From an uncultured Bacteroides sp. (lineage in GTDB: Bacteria > Bacteroidota > Bacteroidia > Bacteroidales > Bacteroidaceae), in the NCBI GenBank assembly GCA_905203765.1, contig CAJKXC010000024.1, forward strand, positions 1 through 33,880: a DNA stretch of 33,880 nucleotides, read 5' to 3'. Each line of letters starts with the position of its first letter. Position 1 is the first letter of the stretch. A program made the translations under genes and the position numbers. The notes under the pieces are model-generated. The model was not told where the DNA came from. It saw only the letters and a list, made by a program, of their open reading frames with translations, and made no database searches. This document shows, piece after piece, positions 24,845 through 32,873 of the stretch.

Positions 24845-26752
24845 TTAGCAGACATTGATTGCTTTGAACTTGCAGCGTGCCATGCACATTCCGCACTTGA
24901 TGCACTTGGCGGGGTTGATGATATGCGGCTTGCGCACATCGCCCATGATGGCATCCGCCGGACACTTTCTGGAGCACAGGTGGCAGCCGGTGCACAGTTC
25001 CGGGTTGATGGTGTAGGTGAGCAGTGCCTTGCATTGGCGGGCACGGCAGGTTTTGTCCTTCACATGCTCCACATATTCGTCATGGAAGTGTTTCAGGGTA
25101 GAGAGTACCGGGTTGGGCGAGGTCTGTCCCAGTCCGCAGAGGGCGGTGTCCTTTATTGCTTGTCCCAGGGTGGAGAGGGTGTCGAGGTCTTTCTCCGTTC
25201 CGCGTCCTTCGGTGATCTTGTTCAGTATTTCCAGCAACCGTTTGTTGCCGATGCGGCAGGGTGTACACTTGCCGCACGACTCTTCCACGGTGAAGTCCAG
25301 GTAGAAGCGGGCTACGGATACCATGCAGTCGTCCTCGTCCATTACGATCATACCGCCGGAGCCCATCATGGAGCCTTCCGCCAGCAGGTTGTCAAAGTCT
25401 ATCGGCGTGTCCAGATGCTTTTCCGTCAGGCAGCCGCCCGATGGTCCGCCCGTCTGCACCGCTTTGAACCTCTTTCCGCCTTTGATGCCGCCGCCTATCT
25501 CGTAGATTACTTCGCGCAGCGTGGTTCCCATCGGCACTTCTATCAGTCCTACGTTGTTTATCTTGCCTGCCAGGGCAAATACTTTCGTACCTTTGGAGCG
25601 TTCCGTACCGATGGATGCAAACCATTCCGCTCCTCGCGTCATTATGATAGGGATGTTGGCAAGTGTCTCCACATTGTTTACGTTCGTCGGCTTGCCCAGG
25701 TAACCGGCTTCTGCCGGGAAGGGGGGCTTCAGGGTAGGTTCTCCGCGTTTTCCTTCCATGGAGTGGATGAGCGCCGTTTCCTCGCCGCAGACAAAAGCGC
25801 CCGCACCGTAACGTATCTCGATGTCGAAGCTGAAGTCGGTGCCGAAGATGTTGTTTCCCAGCAATCCGTATTCGCGGGCCTGGCCGATGGCGATTTTCAG
25901 CCGTTGTATGGCAAGCGGGTATTCGGCGCGGATGTAGACCAGTCCTTTGGACGAACCGATGGAGTAGCCGCAGAGCGCCATTGCCTCTACAATGGAGTGG
26001 GGATCGCCTTCCATGATGGAGCGGTCCATGAATGCACCTGGGTCGCCTTCGTCGGCGTTGCACACTACGTACTTCATGTCCGCTTCTTGCAGGCTGGCGA
26101 GTTCCCACTTCTTTCCGGTGGGGAAACCGCCGCCGCCGCGTCCGCGCAGTCCCGAGCGTTTTATTACGTCTATCACCTCTTCCGGTTTCTTGTTGAGCAG
26201 GCTGTCTGCCAGGGCGGTGTAGCCGTCCAGGGCGATGTACTCTTCTATGTTCTCGGGGTCGATGAACCCGCAGTTCCGCAGGGCGATGCGCATTTGCTTG
26301 CGGTAGAAGTCCATGTGCTTGGAGTCGCTTACGGTCTGTTCCGTTTTGGGATCTACGTAGAGCAACCGTTCTATTTTGCGCCCGCCGATGATGTGTTCGC
26401 TGACGATTTCGTCGGCATCTTCGGGAGTCACCTGGGTGTAGAACGTGTTGTCGGGGATAATCTTGACGATAGGCCCCTTTTCGCAGAAGCCGAAGCAACC
26501 GGTGGTGATTACATTTACCTTGTCGGTAATATTATTTCTTTCTATTGCCTGCTGAAGACGTTCAGCAATGACATGACTGGCAGAAGCCTTACAGCCCGTG
26601 CCGCCACAAATCAGGATTTGCAGATGCTCTGTTCCCAATGCCAACCCACAGCATTGTTCGTTTACAGTCTCGTCACTTTGTTCGCGTAGGCGTAGTGCAC
26701 TCTCTGCCCTCTTCCTGATTATTTTCAGATCATGAATGGTTAGTACTTTCAT
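24845..26752 (-). CDS. NuoF-like flavin/NADH subunit of trimeric [FeFe] hydrogenase
   Basis: About 635 residues from the ATG at 26750-26752 (MKVLTIHDLK). This start is preferred to one 18 codons upstream because the promoter -7 box lies just beyond it. Domain order: a thioredoxin-like 2Fe-2S module (CGGTGCKAS ... TTGCFGFCEKGP), the FMN/NADH-binding NuoF core (SGLRGRGGGGFPTGKKW, CNADEGDPGAFMDR, YIRAEYPLA), the 4Fe-4S motif ESCGKCTPCR, and a C-terminal two-cluster ferredoxin (CTGCHLCSRKCP, CIKCGMCMARCK). This is the architecture of HydB/HndC subunits that accept electrons from NADH. It is the first gene of the operon and carries a consensus promoter. Confidence 0.93.
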   Translation of the reverse strand: MKVLTIHDLKIIRKRAESALRLREQSDETVNEQCCGLALGTEHLQILICGGTGCKASASHVIAERLQQAIERNNITDKVNVITTGCFGFCEKGPIVKIIPDNTFYTQVTPEDADEIVSEHIIGGRKIERLLYVDPKTEQTVSDSKHMDFYRKQMRIALRNCGFIDPENIEEYIALDGYTALADSLLNKKPEEVIDVIKRSGLRGRGGGGFPTGKKWELASLQEADMKYVVCNADEGDPGAFMDRSIMEGDPHSIVEAMALCGYSIGSSKGLVYIRAEYPLAIQRLKIAIGQAREYGLLGNNIFGTDFSFDIEIRYGAGAFVCGEETALIHSMEGKRGEPTLKPPFPAEAGYLGKPTNVNNVETLANIPIIMTRGAEWFASIGTERSKGTKVFALAGKINNVGLIEVPMGTTLREVIYEIGGGIKGGKRFKAVQTGGPSGGCLTEKHLDTPIDFDNLLAEGSMMGSGGMIVMDEDDCMVSVARFYLDFTVEESCGKCTPCRIGNKRLLEILNKITEGRGTEKDLDTLSTLGQAIKDTALCGLGQTSPNPVLSTLKHFHDEYVEHVKDKTCRARQCKALLTYTINPELCTGCHLCSRKCPADAIMGDVRKPHIINPAKCIKCGMCMARCKFKAINVC

Positions 26753-26776
26753 TATGTAATAGATTAGGGTCGGAAA

Positions 26777-26807
26777 CAAAGATATGAAAAGGTTTCCGAT
26801 TGACAAA
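26777..26807 (-). promoter_or_regulatory. Consensus promoter for the trimeric hydrogenase operon
   Basis: On the reverse strand, TTTG (26807-26804), a 19-base spacer and TATCTTTG (26784-26777), with the ATG 24 bases further on. This is one of the best sigma-ABfr matches in the window. Confidence 0.82.
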
Positions 26808-26840
26808 AAGAAAGCGGGAAAAGATTAAAGTGGGGGGATC

Positions 26841-26916
26841 TAAGAGAAAAGGCACGCATTACGCAGAACTCGCGGATTCATTTCTGAAAATCCGTGTTGT
26901 TCGCGTAATCCGTGCC
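26841..26916 (-). terminator. Long hairpin ending the fimbrillin locus
   Basis: Arms 26851-26878 and 26889-26916 pair at about 21 of 28 positions around a 10-base loop. On the minus strand the stem is followed by TTTTCTCTTA. It lies between the last fimbrillin gene and the hydrogenase promoter and carries two ATCCGTG motifs shared with the other repeats of this locus. Confidence 0.65.
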
Positions 26917-26951
26917 TTAAAATAATCTGTGCTTTATCTTCTCTGAGGCTT

Positions 26952-27815
26952 TTACTCTACCGATACATTGCTGCTACTCCCTTCCTGCCATTCTGTAATG
27001 CTGGTGGTAGCAGTGACAGATACCTCTGTTTTTGGCGGATCGGTTGGGGTGGACGGATCATCGGGGTCCGGCTTTTTTATTACTTCTTCACGGGATATGT
27101 GTACTTTGAGGCTTTGGTTGGAGCCTACATTCAGGGTGCGATCCATATAATAGGTATATTGGGCGTTACCGTACCGGTATTGAAAGAGGATATCGCCTTT
27201 TTGGAAGGTTTGGGGAAGGATGGTTAGTACGATGTGCCGGTTTTCTTTTAAGGACTGGGGATATGAGGTTTTATTGCCGCTTGCGGTCTTTATGGTGGCG
27301 GTACGGAAATCGACTTCGGTGGTGGGTGCCAGGTAGAGGTTGATGGTGTTGTTGTGCAGGGCGTAATCTTCTTCGCAGTTCAGGTCGAGGCGGGAGAGGC
27401 AGTGCTTCACGTTGACGGCTTTTTTCTTTGCGGGGGCAAAGCCGAGTTGCAGACCGTTAGGATAGCCGGAGAGATCGCTTTGGCTGAGGGTGGTGGTGGC
27501 GCTGCTTATGCTGATGGGCGGAATGGTGGCGGTGAGCAGGGCTATTCTTTCCAGGGGTGGGGGAGTGAAAGAGGTGTTTTTCCATTTCCATGTATTATTT
27601 TCCTCATTATCGCATATAACGGTTTCACTGAACGTAGCGTTATCGGCCGTCGCCGAACTGAATCCTGCAATGGTTGCCTTTGTACCTTTGGTGGCGCGGG
27701 TAAGGACAGGGAGCCAGTTCCCGGAGCCTGTGCCTTCGGGAACTTCGGACAGTTCGTGGCTACAACCCGCAGCGAGTAGACAAAGAGATAAGATATAGAG
27801 TAATGTATATTTCAT
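26952..27815 (-). CDS. Fimbrillin-family lipoprotein (287 aa)
   Basis: The lipoprotein signal MKYTLLYILSLCLLAAGC places the lipid Cys at 18, followed by an acidic, Gly-rich linker. The body has the layout of Mfa/FimA-like fimbrillins of Bacteroidales: a mostly beta region with ITLYL/INLYLAPTTEV-type strands, TILPQTFQKGDILFQYRYG near the middle, and a final strand TSITEWQEG near the C-terminus. A proline/Asp-rich linker (KKPDPDDPSTPTDPP) at about 247-261 separates the last strand segment. Such proteins are exported, lipidated, processed and polymerised into surface fibres or act as their anchor or tip. It is the last gene of the minus-strand locus. Which fimbrial role it has is unknown. Confidence 0.7.
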   Translation of the reverse strand: MKYTLLYILSLCLLAAGCSHELSEVPEGTGSGNWLPVLTRATKGTKATIAGFSSATADNATFSETVICDNEENNTWKWKNTSFTPPPLERIALLTATIPPISISSATTTLSQSDLSGYPNGLQLGFAPAKKKAVNVKHCLSRLDLNCEEDYALHNNTINLYLAPTTEVDFRTATIKTASGNKTSYPQSLKENRHIVLTILPQTFQKGDILFQYRYGNAQYTYYMDRTLNVGSNQSLKVHISREEVIKKPDPDDPSTPTDPPKTEVSVTATTSITEWQEGSSSNVSVE

Positions 27816-27820
27816 AAAAA

Positions 27821-27846
27821 TCTGTGTTAATCCGTGTAATCTGTGG
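27821..27846. repeat. Triple TCYGTGK repeat within the fimbrillin locus
   Basis: TCTGTGT, TCCGTGT and TCTGTGG follow each other about every 10 bases, filling the gap between the small ORF and the last fimbrillin gene. Related units occur at 26851-26916, 31631-31659 and 32772-32864. Confidence 0.6.
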
Positions 27847-27850
27847 TGAG

Positions 27851-27991
27851 TTATTCTCCCGGAAACACCACATCCCCGTCCCCATCCCCGAACGAATCGT
27901 CTTCTACTGTTGACACAAAGCCGTATTCTATGGCTACTTCGATGATGGTTACTTCGGGAGATTCATAGGGATTATTCATAATCTGATTCAT
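27851..27991 (-). CDS. Small acidic ORF (46 aa) inside the fimbrillin operon
   Basis: Reverse-strand translation from the ATG at 27989-27991 gives 46 codons and a TAA. The peptide starts MNQIMNNPYESPEVTIIEV, continues with AIEYGFVST and ends with a very acidic DDSFGDGDGD tail before VVFPGE. There is no signal peptide and no known domain. It lies 12 bases after the stop of the 542-residue fimbrillin gene and 35 bases before the next one, on the same strand, and a purine-rich AAAGAAGAAA stretch precedes the ATG. From memory, short Bacteroides ORFs with a Y-E-x-P-x-V ... E-x-G-F pattern and acidic tail recur near surface-protein genes, which is why I call it a gene. Function unknown. Confidence 0.6.
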   Translation of the reverse strand: MNQIMNNPYESPEVTIIEVAIEYGFVSTVEDDSFGDGDGDVVFPGE

Positions 27992-28003
27992 AATTTTTCT
28001 TCT

Positions 28004-29632
28004 TTAAAAGGTTAATACAGCGCGAACGTATGACTTCGAATTCTTCAGATAATCACTAGTAGTACCATCATTAGATTTGGCACAACTGCCCGGGCCGTTT
28101 GCCTTACCAGCAGCAGAACCAACAGGGTCACCAGACCCACTAAACTGATAATACCATGCATCATTATCATGGTGCTGGTTTGACGACCAATAACGGCTTG
28201 CATCCTTCGTGCGTACAAAATCACTACCGCCGGCATCTGTCAAAAGAGTTGGTAATCCTTCGTATCCGGCAATATCTAGCAACTGTTGAATGGAAGGCAG
28301 ATACCAACCGCTACTTTCTTTGGGAGCGGCGAGAGAAGCCGAACTTTCTGTTGGCTTATAGACGGAAGCAACCTTGAAAGACCAATACCTTTGATTTTTC
28401 AGCATGTCTTTGTTAATATCTGTCAGATCATATAAGTTTTTCCGATTCCTACGAATGGCTATTGTATTCTTATAACCATCATAGTTGGGCAGTCCGTCTA
28501 AATTTTCACTCGTCGTTACATCATTCTCCCAATAAGTACGTATGCCCCATGCACCCGGATCTTTATGGGCATCTTTCAACGCTACCACATATCCATGAAT
28601 TTCTTTGGGACTATCTGTTTCATAATTCGCTACGTTGTCTCCCGGTCCCGCACCTACATGGAATACAACGCCCAGGCAAGTAAGGCCGAATGTACTGATA
28701 TTGCTTCTATCTGCAGACTTTATCAGAAACCCCCTCATTCTTGAGGTGATACAATAGTAATCTCCTTTCTCTATACCGTCATACGTATAGTTTCCGAGAT
28801 TTTCCGTTTGGGCATAAACATATCGGGTATTTGCTACCGGTGACACAGGTACTTTCAATACAATTTTATAGGTCTTATCACCATAAGTATAGAAACAATC
28901 GACATTGGCTGCTTTTAGCCCGTCGGCAGGAAGAATATAGCGGTAGCTACCGTCCGTTGCCATATGAGGGTGGTAGATTTCACCATCAATTATGAAAGCT
29001 ACGTTATTGATGGTAGAGGCAATATATGTTTCATGTACTCCAAGCAACGTACTTTTCAGCGTATACCGGGTTTGTTTTATAATGCAAGCAGAGGCATAGG
29101 CGTGTTTTAGCCGTACGTCCAGTCTCTTTTGAAGTTTATTAGAGGTCCACACCATCAAATCGGATGCACGATAGTTCTCGGCAGACTGCTGATCTGCTTG
29201 CGGCTTGAACTTATCTTTTAAACCGGCTTCGTCTTTTACCCCATTAGCTTCTGCGCTATACGGGTAGTAAACGACATAAGTAATGTTTCTTACCATATTA
29301 TCGTAATAATAGACGCTTTTGCCGGTGTTTTCAGCATTAGCTTTCTCGCTGTCAAACGTCCAGTTGGCACCGTCGTATACATAAGGAAGATTATTTGCCT
29401 TTATGTCAGTGCCTTCCAGTACGATAACACCTACACGGTCGCCTTTTTCAAAGAATGTTTCTGCATCATAATCTTCAGAACGGGTGTCGGGTACACCGTC
29501 CGTCACAAAGTTACTGGCACTGACGTTTAGTTGCAGTGCTTCTGCTTGCAGTGCAGTGTATTCTGTATCTTCCTTGCTACAAGCAACGAACAGGGCAAAT
29601 GATAGAAATATAAAGAATAGTTTTACTTTCAT
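28004..29632 (-). CDS. Fimbrillin-like lipoprotein with C-terminal DUF1566/Lcl-like module (542 aa)
   Basis: Signal MKVKLFFIFLSFALFVAC gives a lipid Cys at 18. Residues about 30-280 form a fimbrillin-like beta region (VYYYDNMVRNITYVVYYPY, YRASDLMVW, YRYILPADG). Residues about 290-542 are a separate module: GDYYCITSR, LTCLGVVFHVGAGPGD, EIHGYVVALKDA, SGWYLPSIQQLLDIAG, ASRYWSSNQHHDNDAWYYQF and a terminal YVRAVLTF. The WYLPS ... YWSS ... AW ... VRAV pattern is that of DUF1566/Lcl C-terminal domains, found on adhesins that bind sugars or glycosaminoglycans in other bacteria. A role at the fibre tip or as adhesin is inferred. It follows the paralogous 651-residue gene after 14 bases and is the lower-GC type of gene in this window. 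Confidence 0.8.
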   Translation of the reverse strand: MKVKLFFIFLSFALFVACSKEDTEYTALQAEALQLNVSASNFVTDGVPDTRSEDYDAETFFEKGDRVGVIVLEGTDIKANNLPYVYDGANWTFDSEKANAENTGKSVYYYDNMVRNITYVVYYPYSAEANGVKDEAGLKDKFKPQADQQSAENYRASDLMVWTSNKLQKRLDVRLKHAYASACIIKQTRYTLKSTLLGVHETYIASTINNVAFIIDGEIYHPHMATDGSYRYILPADGLKAANVDCFYTYGDKTYKIVLKVPVSPVANTRYVYAQTENLGNYTYDGIEKGDYYCITSRMRGFLIKSADRSNISTFGLTCLGVVFHVGAGPGDNVANYETDSPKEIHGYVVALKDAHKDPGAWGIRTYWENDVTTSENLDGLPNYDGYKNTIAIRRNRKNLYDLTDINKDMLKNQRYWSFKVASVYKPTESSASLAAPKESSGWYLPSIQQLLDIAGYEGLPTLLTDAGGSDFVRTKDASRYWSSNQHHDNDAWYYQFSGSGDPVGSAAGKANGPGSCAKSNDGTTSDYLKNSKSYVRAVLTF

Positions 29633-29646
29633 TGTTGATACTGAGT

Positions 29647-31602
29647 TTAGAAGGTTAGGATGGCACGGGCATAAGAAGCATTATTTCTGTTTTTCCCATC
29701 TTTTGCATAATTCTCCGGTTTACCACTACTGAATACAAAGTACCAGGCATCCCGATCACTAAGCTCATTACTGGACCAATACCTGCCATTATTTTCGGCT
29801 GTAATAAAGGAAGTACCCGCAGTGGACAAATTCGTTCCCATAGTAGTGAGTTGCTTGTTACTGTCATAAATAGCATTGTACACATGCGTCAACTGTAACA
29901 AAGACGGAAGATACCAACCACTGGAATTAGAAGGAGCTGTAACTGTCGAACGATAGTCCACAACGCTGCTGAATGCATTATAATTAGCCCATTCCGTTGC
30001 ATTATTCTGGAAATTTTCAACTACCGTTTTGGTATTGGTGTAACCGGGAACGCCATAGCCTTCGCTACTTGTATTAGGCTGGTTACGATCAGTGCCAACC
30101 ATCGGAAGCGTTTTTAGTCCGGTTGGTGAAGTTCCTGCTTCAGATCGTGTTCCCCAGTCTCCTGCCGTAGTTAGCGCATCTGCTAATGCCACCACATAAC
30201 CATGAATCTTAGTCCCTATTTTCCCGTCATAAGTTGTTAGGGCGTCACCATCTTCAGCACCTACCTTGAATACGATGCCTATACAAGTTTTATTATCATC
30301 CTTAGTACTCGACCAAGTGCCATCACTATAATAATAATCACCCACTGCCGCTGCCTTTTGTTGAGTTATTGGGGTCGTTATGTCAGCCAACCATATATCC
30401 GTACATATATCCGTCAATGTATAAGTATAGTCATTTCCGCTATTAGTGACTTGCTGTGGTTGTGTGCAGATGCCGGCTTTGACTTCGGGAGCAAAATTCC
30501 ACAATTCGTAGCCTTCATCTACGGTATATACTATATTTACTGTTTTGCTTTGGGTGGTATATATGCCATTAGTGGGTGACAGTTTATTGTTGTCGGCATC
30601 CGTTACTTTAGCCACAGATTTTTCCGGTGCTGTAAGTGTAGACAAGTATATCTTGAATTCCGCTTCCTGAGGATCTGCCATATTTTGCTCGTTGTCATTC
30701 CATGTGGCAGAAATCGATTCAACCCTCAATCCTTCTTGCATCACGGTGATGTTGTAGGTGTATTGGGTACCTGCTGCGAGGGCGGCTGCGCCGGTGGCGG
30801 GGGTGAAGTAGTAATCGCGGGTATCGCCAGTGCCGATGGTGACTTTGATAAGCTTCTTGCCTGCAATGTCTTGGGGAACAAGCAGGGCTTGCACGGTTTT
30901 CTGATAATCCTCGGCACTGGCATCGGACGAAACAACTTTAGGGGTGATAGATTCTGTACCGTCAGTAGCTGCGGCTACTGTGCCGTCACCGGTTATTGTG
31001 CCCGAAGTGGTGGGCTGATTAACGATACTAATGGTAGCATTAGCCACTTCGTCAGTAGTAACCTGGTCACCATTTGTCAAGTTAATCACTACTTTGACGG
31101 GCAGATGCTTAAAGACAAGGGCACAGGCACCACTACTTTTGTAAGTATGGGTGCCTGTGGTATAAAGAAAATCACTGGCTTGATAGTTGTCTCCTGTGTT
31201 TTGGTTTTCTTGTACGGTGAATGATGTGGGCCTTGCGGTTGAATAGGGATACCAGGCGGTGACGGTTTCGGTGGTGTTGCGCCAATAAAGAGGTGCTGCA
31301 TTGTCTGCCGGAGTTAGTTCACCGCTGGCTGCTGCTGTGTGTTTCTTTATCTCACCGTAACTTGCTGCATCATTCCCTAACTGTATGGCTACTTCTTCTT
31401 TTCCCGCCCAGCTATTATCCACCGTGCCACGGGTAAGCACCAATTCTCCCACTGATGTGGTGAACGTCATGGGGTACTTGCCTGCCGGCAAGTTGCCGCC
31501 GGGCGGGTTATCATCTTCACTACACGACGAGATGACCGACAGGATAGTGCATATCACTATGCCTGCCGGAATTAAATAGAGGTATTTAATGGGGTTGTTC
31601 AT
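29647..31602 (-). CDS. Fimbrillin-like lipoprotein with C-terminal DUF1566/Lcl-like module (651 aa)
   Basis: Signal MNNPIKYLYLIPAGIVICTI leads to SVISSC with lipid Cys27. Residues about 40-310 match the Mfa-like fimbrillin region (YPMTFTTSVGELVLTRG, WYPYSTARP, YQASDFLYTTGTHTY, LVFKHLPVKVVINLT, and the strand ISATWNDNEQN). Residues about 311-420 form a beta insert absent from its neighbour. Residues 421-651 are the shared C-terminal module (CIGIVFKVGAEDGD, KIHGYVVALADAL, SGWYLPSLLQLTHVY, GRYWSSNELSDRDAWYFVF, YARAILTF). It is a clear paralogue of the 542-residue product in the same operon, so the pair probably arose by duplication and diverged mainly in the N-terminal part. Surface-fibre component or tip adhesin is inferred. 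Confidence 0.83.
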   Translation of the reverse strand: MNNPIKYLYLIPAGIVICTILSVISSCSEDDNPPGGNLPAGKYPMTFTTSVGELVLTRGTVDNSWAGKEEVAIQLGNDAASYGEIKKHTAAASGELTPADNAAPLYWRNTTETVTAWYPYSTARPTSFTVQENQNTGDNYQASDFLYTTGTHTYKSSGACALVFKHLPVKVVINLTNGDQVTTDEVANATISIVNQPTTSGTITGDGTVAAATDGTESITPKVVSSDASAEDYQKTVQALLVPQDIAGKKLIKVTIGTGDTRDYYFTPATGAAALAAGTQYTYNITVMQEGLRVESISATWNDNEQNMADPQEAEFKIYLSTLTAPEKSVAKVTDADNNKLSPTNGIYTTQSKTVNIVYTVDEGYELWNFAPEVKAGICTQPQQVTNSGNDYTYTLTDICTDIWLADITTPITQQKAAAVGDYYYSDGTWSSTKDDNKTCIGIVFKVGAEDGDALTTYDGKIGTKIHGYVVALADALTTAGDWGTRSEAGTSPTGLKTLPMVGTDRNQPNTSSEGYGVPGYTNTKTVVENFQNNATEWANYNAFSSVVDYRSTVTAPSNSSGWYLPSLLQLTHVYNAIYDSNKQLTTMGTNLSTAGTSFITAENNGRYWSSNELSDRDAWYFVFSSGKPENYAKDGKNRNNASYARAILTF

Positions 31603-31630
31603 CTTATCTTCATCATATTTATTTTTTTTT

Positions 31631-31659
31631 CAACACAGAGGACACAGAGGTTCACAGAG
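31631..31659. repeat. Triple CTCTGTG repeat between fimbrillin genes
   Basis: On the reverse strand CTCTGTG occurs three times at about 10-base steps in the gap between the 353- and 651-residue fimbrillin genes. It is a looser relative of the CCGTGT units at the other boundaries. Confidence 0.55.
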
Positions 31660-31673
31660 TTTTGGGGAGAGGG

Positions 31674-32735
31674 TTAGGAGGCACCGCCGCCTTCGCCAGA
31701 AGCAGGTTCGTCCATAGTGGCGTCACCGGGGGAAGCGTCAGCAGTCGCATCCCAGTCCGTAATACTTGATGTAACAGTTAATCCAGTAGATTTTACGGTG
31801 ATGTGATAGGTGTACATTTTTCCACTTTCAAAGGAAAGTCCGTCTGCGGGCGCATTATAAGTAAATGTAGTACTACCTTGTCCCTCTGCAAGTTTCACTT
31901 TGATGAAGGGGGTAGTTGCACTTACCGTTTGCGGAACGATAATGCCTTCACCATAGGAAGGAATACTATTGAAGTCGGTTGTTGTTGCAGTCTTGATGGT
32001 GATGGGAGAAGCAGCATTGCCCGCATCGTCTTTTACTGTTACTATATCACTCCAAGTTGTGTTTGATGATAATTCATTAGTCGTGACTAACGTAAATGTT
32101 GCTGCGGGTTTTGTTCCTTCAATGGTGACAGTGGCACCTGTCAGATCAGGTTCACCATCACCTTTTTTCAATACAATTCGTACTTTGGAAAGAAGGTGGT
32201 AGAAGGTTAAACTTACAGCACTATTTGAACGAGCGACGTTCTTTTTAACTGCGTAGAGAAGGTCTGATTTGAGGTAACCATTCATTTCTGCACTACTGTT
32301 ATTAGCATTATATTGAGTGGCTTCTACTGTATGTTCTAATGACGACGGCAATCCGGTAGTACCATCTGTAAAAGATGTAGATCCGAAGTTCCCGTGTATG
32401 GCATAGAAGTCCAGACTATTGCCGTTGGAAGGGTAAAACTTGGAACTGCCTGTAAACTTGTCATCATCAGCAGCAGTTAATGTCCATGCCTTGATGTGTG
32501 CTGTTTCAGCAGTAATAGCTTCGTTCGCCCATACATAAACGACTTGGCCTTTGGCAATTTTATCTCCTTGTGTACCGGTGGAAGAATTTGCACGTGTCTG
32601 CGCTGCCAGCTCACTACTCAGTCGTATTTCACCGTTCCAATTATCAATCACTTCGTTTGTTTCTTCATTGCTGCAACCTGCCAGTATAGTGGCGGTAGCG
32701 GCGATTGTTAGTAAGATTCTTGTTCTCATGTTCAT
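31674..32735 (-). CDS. Fimbrillin-family lipoprotein (about 353 aa)
   Basis: The start MNMRTRILLTIAATATILAGC is chosen (ATG at 32733-32735) over a frame extension 17 codons longer, because it gives a proper lipoprotein signal with Cys21. The body has the fimbrillin hallmarks: LDFYAIHGNFGS, LLYAVKKNVARSNSAVSLTFYHLLSKVRIVL, GEGIIVPQTV, KMYTYHITVKSTGLTVT, and the last strand SSITDWDAT. These match the Mfa-like fibre subunit family of Bacteroidales, which are lipidated, exported and assembled by strand exchange. It lacks the C-terminal module of its two downstream neighbours, so it could be the main shaft subunit. It is the first fimbrillin gene of the locus, preceded by a long hairpin. Confidence 0.83.
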   Translation of the reverse strand: MNMRTRILLTIAATATILAGCSNEETNEVIDNWNGEIRLSSELAAQTRANSSTGTQGDKIAKGQVVYVWANEAITAETAHIKAWTLTAADDDKFTGSSKFYPSNGNSLDFYAIHGNFGSTSFTDGTTGLPSSLEHTVEATQYNANNSSAEMNGYLKSDLLYAVKKNVARSNSAVSLTFYHLLSKVRIVLKKGDGEPDLTGATVTIEGTKPAATFTLVTTNELSSNTTWSDIVTVKDDAGNAASPITIKTATTTDFNSIPSYGEGIIVPQTVSATTPFIKVKLAEGQGSTTFTYNAPADGLSFESGKMYTYHITVKSTGLTVTSSITDWDATADASPGDATMDEPASGEGGGAS

Positions 32736-32771
32736 TTTTGTTTTAAGTATTAATTCGTTTATTGTTTTTTT

Positions 32772-32864
32772 GTACACGGAGCACACGGAGAAACACGGAT
32801 TTTCTTTTATAGCAAGCTGTACACCGGATTATTAAATCCGTGTATTTCCGTGTGTTCCGTGTAC
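32772..32864. repeat. Long inverted repeat of ACACGGA units
   Basis: Arms 32772-32802 and 32834-32864 are complementary at 28 of 31 positions with a 31-base loop. Each arm holds three ACACGGA (or TCCGTGT) units at 9-11-base steps. It fills most of the gap between the 123-residue gene and the first fimbrillin gene. No T-run follows on the minus strand, so it is not a standard terminator and could act as an attenuator or processing site. Confidence 0.85.
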
Positions 32865-32873
32865 TAAAATCGT

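Noticed and set aside
24125..26689. Very long (854-codon) open frame on the plus strand
   Set aside because: It lies exactly antisense to the NuoF-like and HydA genes, has no recognisable domains and the composition of a shadow frame from GC-rich codons.
26753..26806. Longer start for the NuoF-like subunit (18 extra codons)
   Set aside because: The extension overlaps the -33 and -7 boxes of a consensus promoter, so it cannot be in the message.
32865..32873. Terminator role for the hairpin at 32772-32864
   Set aside because: The stem is strong but neither side has a T-run in the direction of transcription, so I list it as a repeat rather than a terminator.
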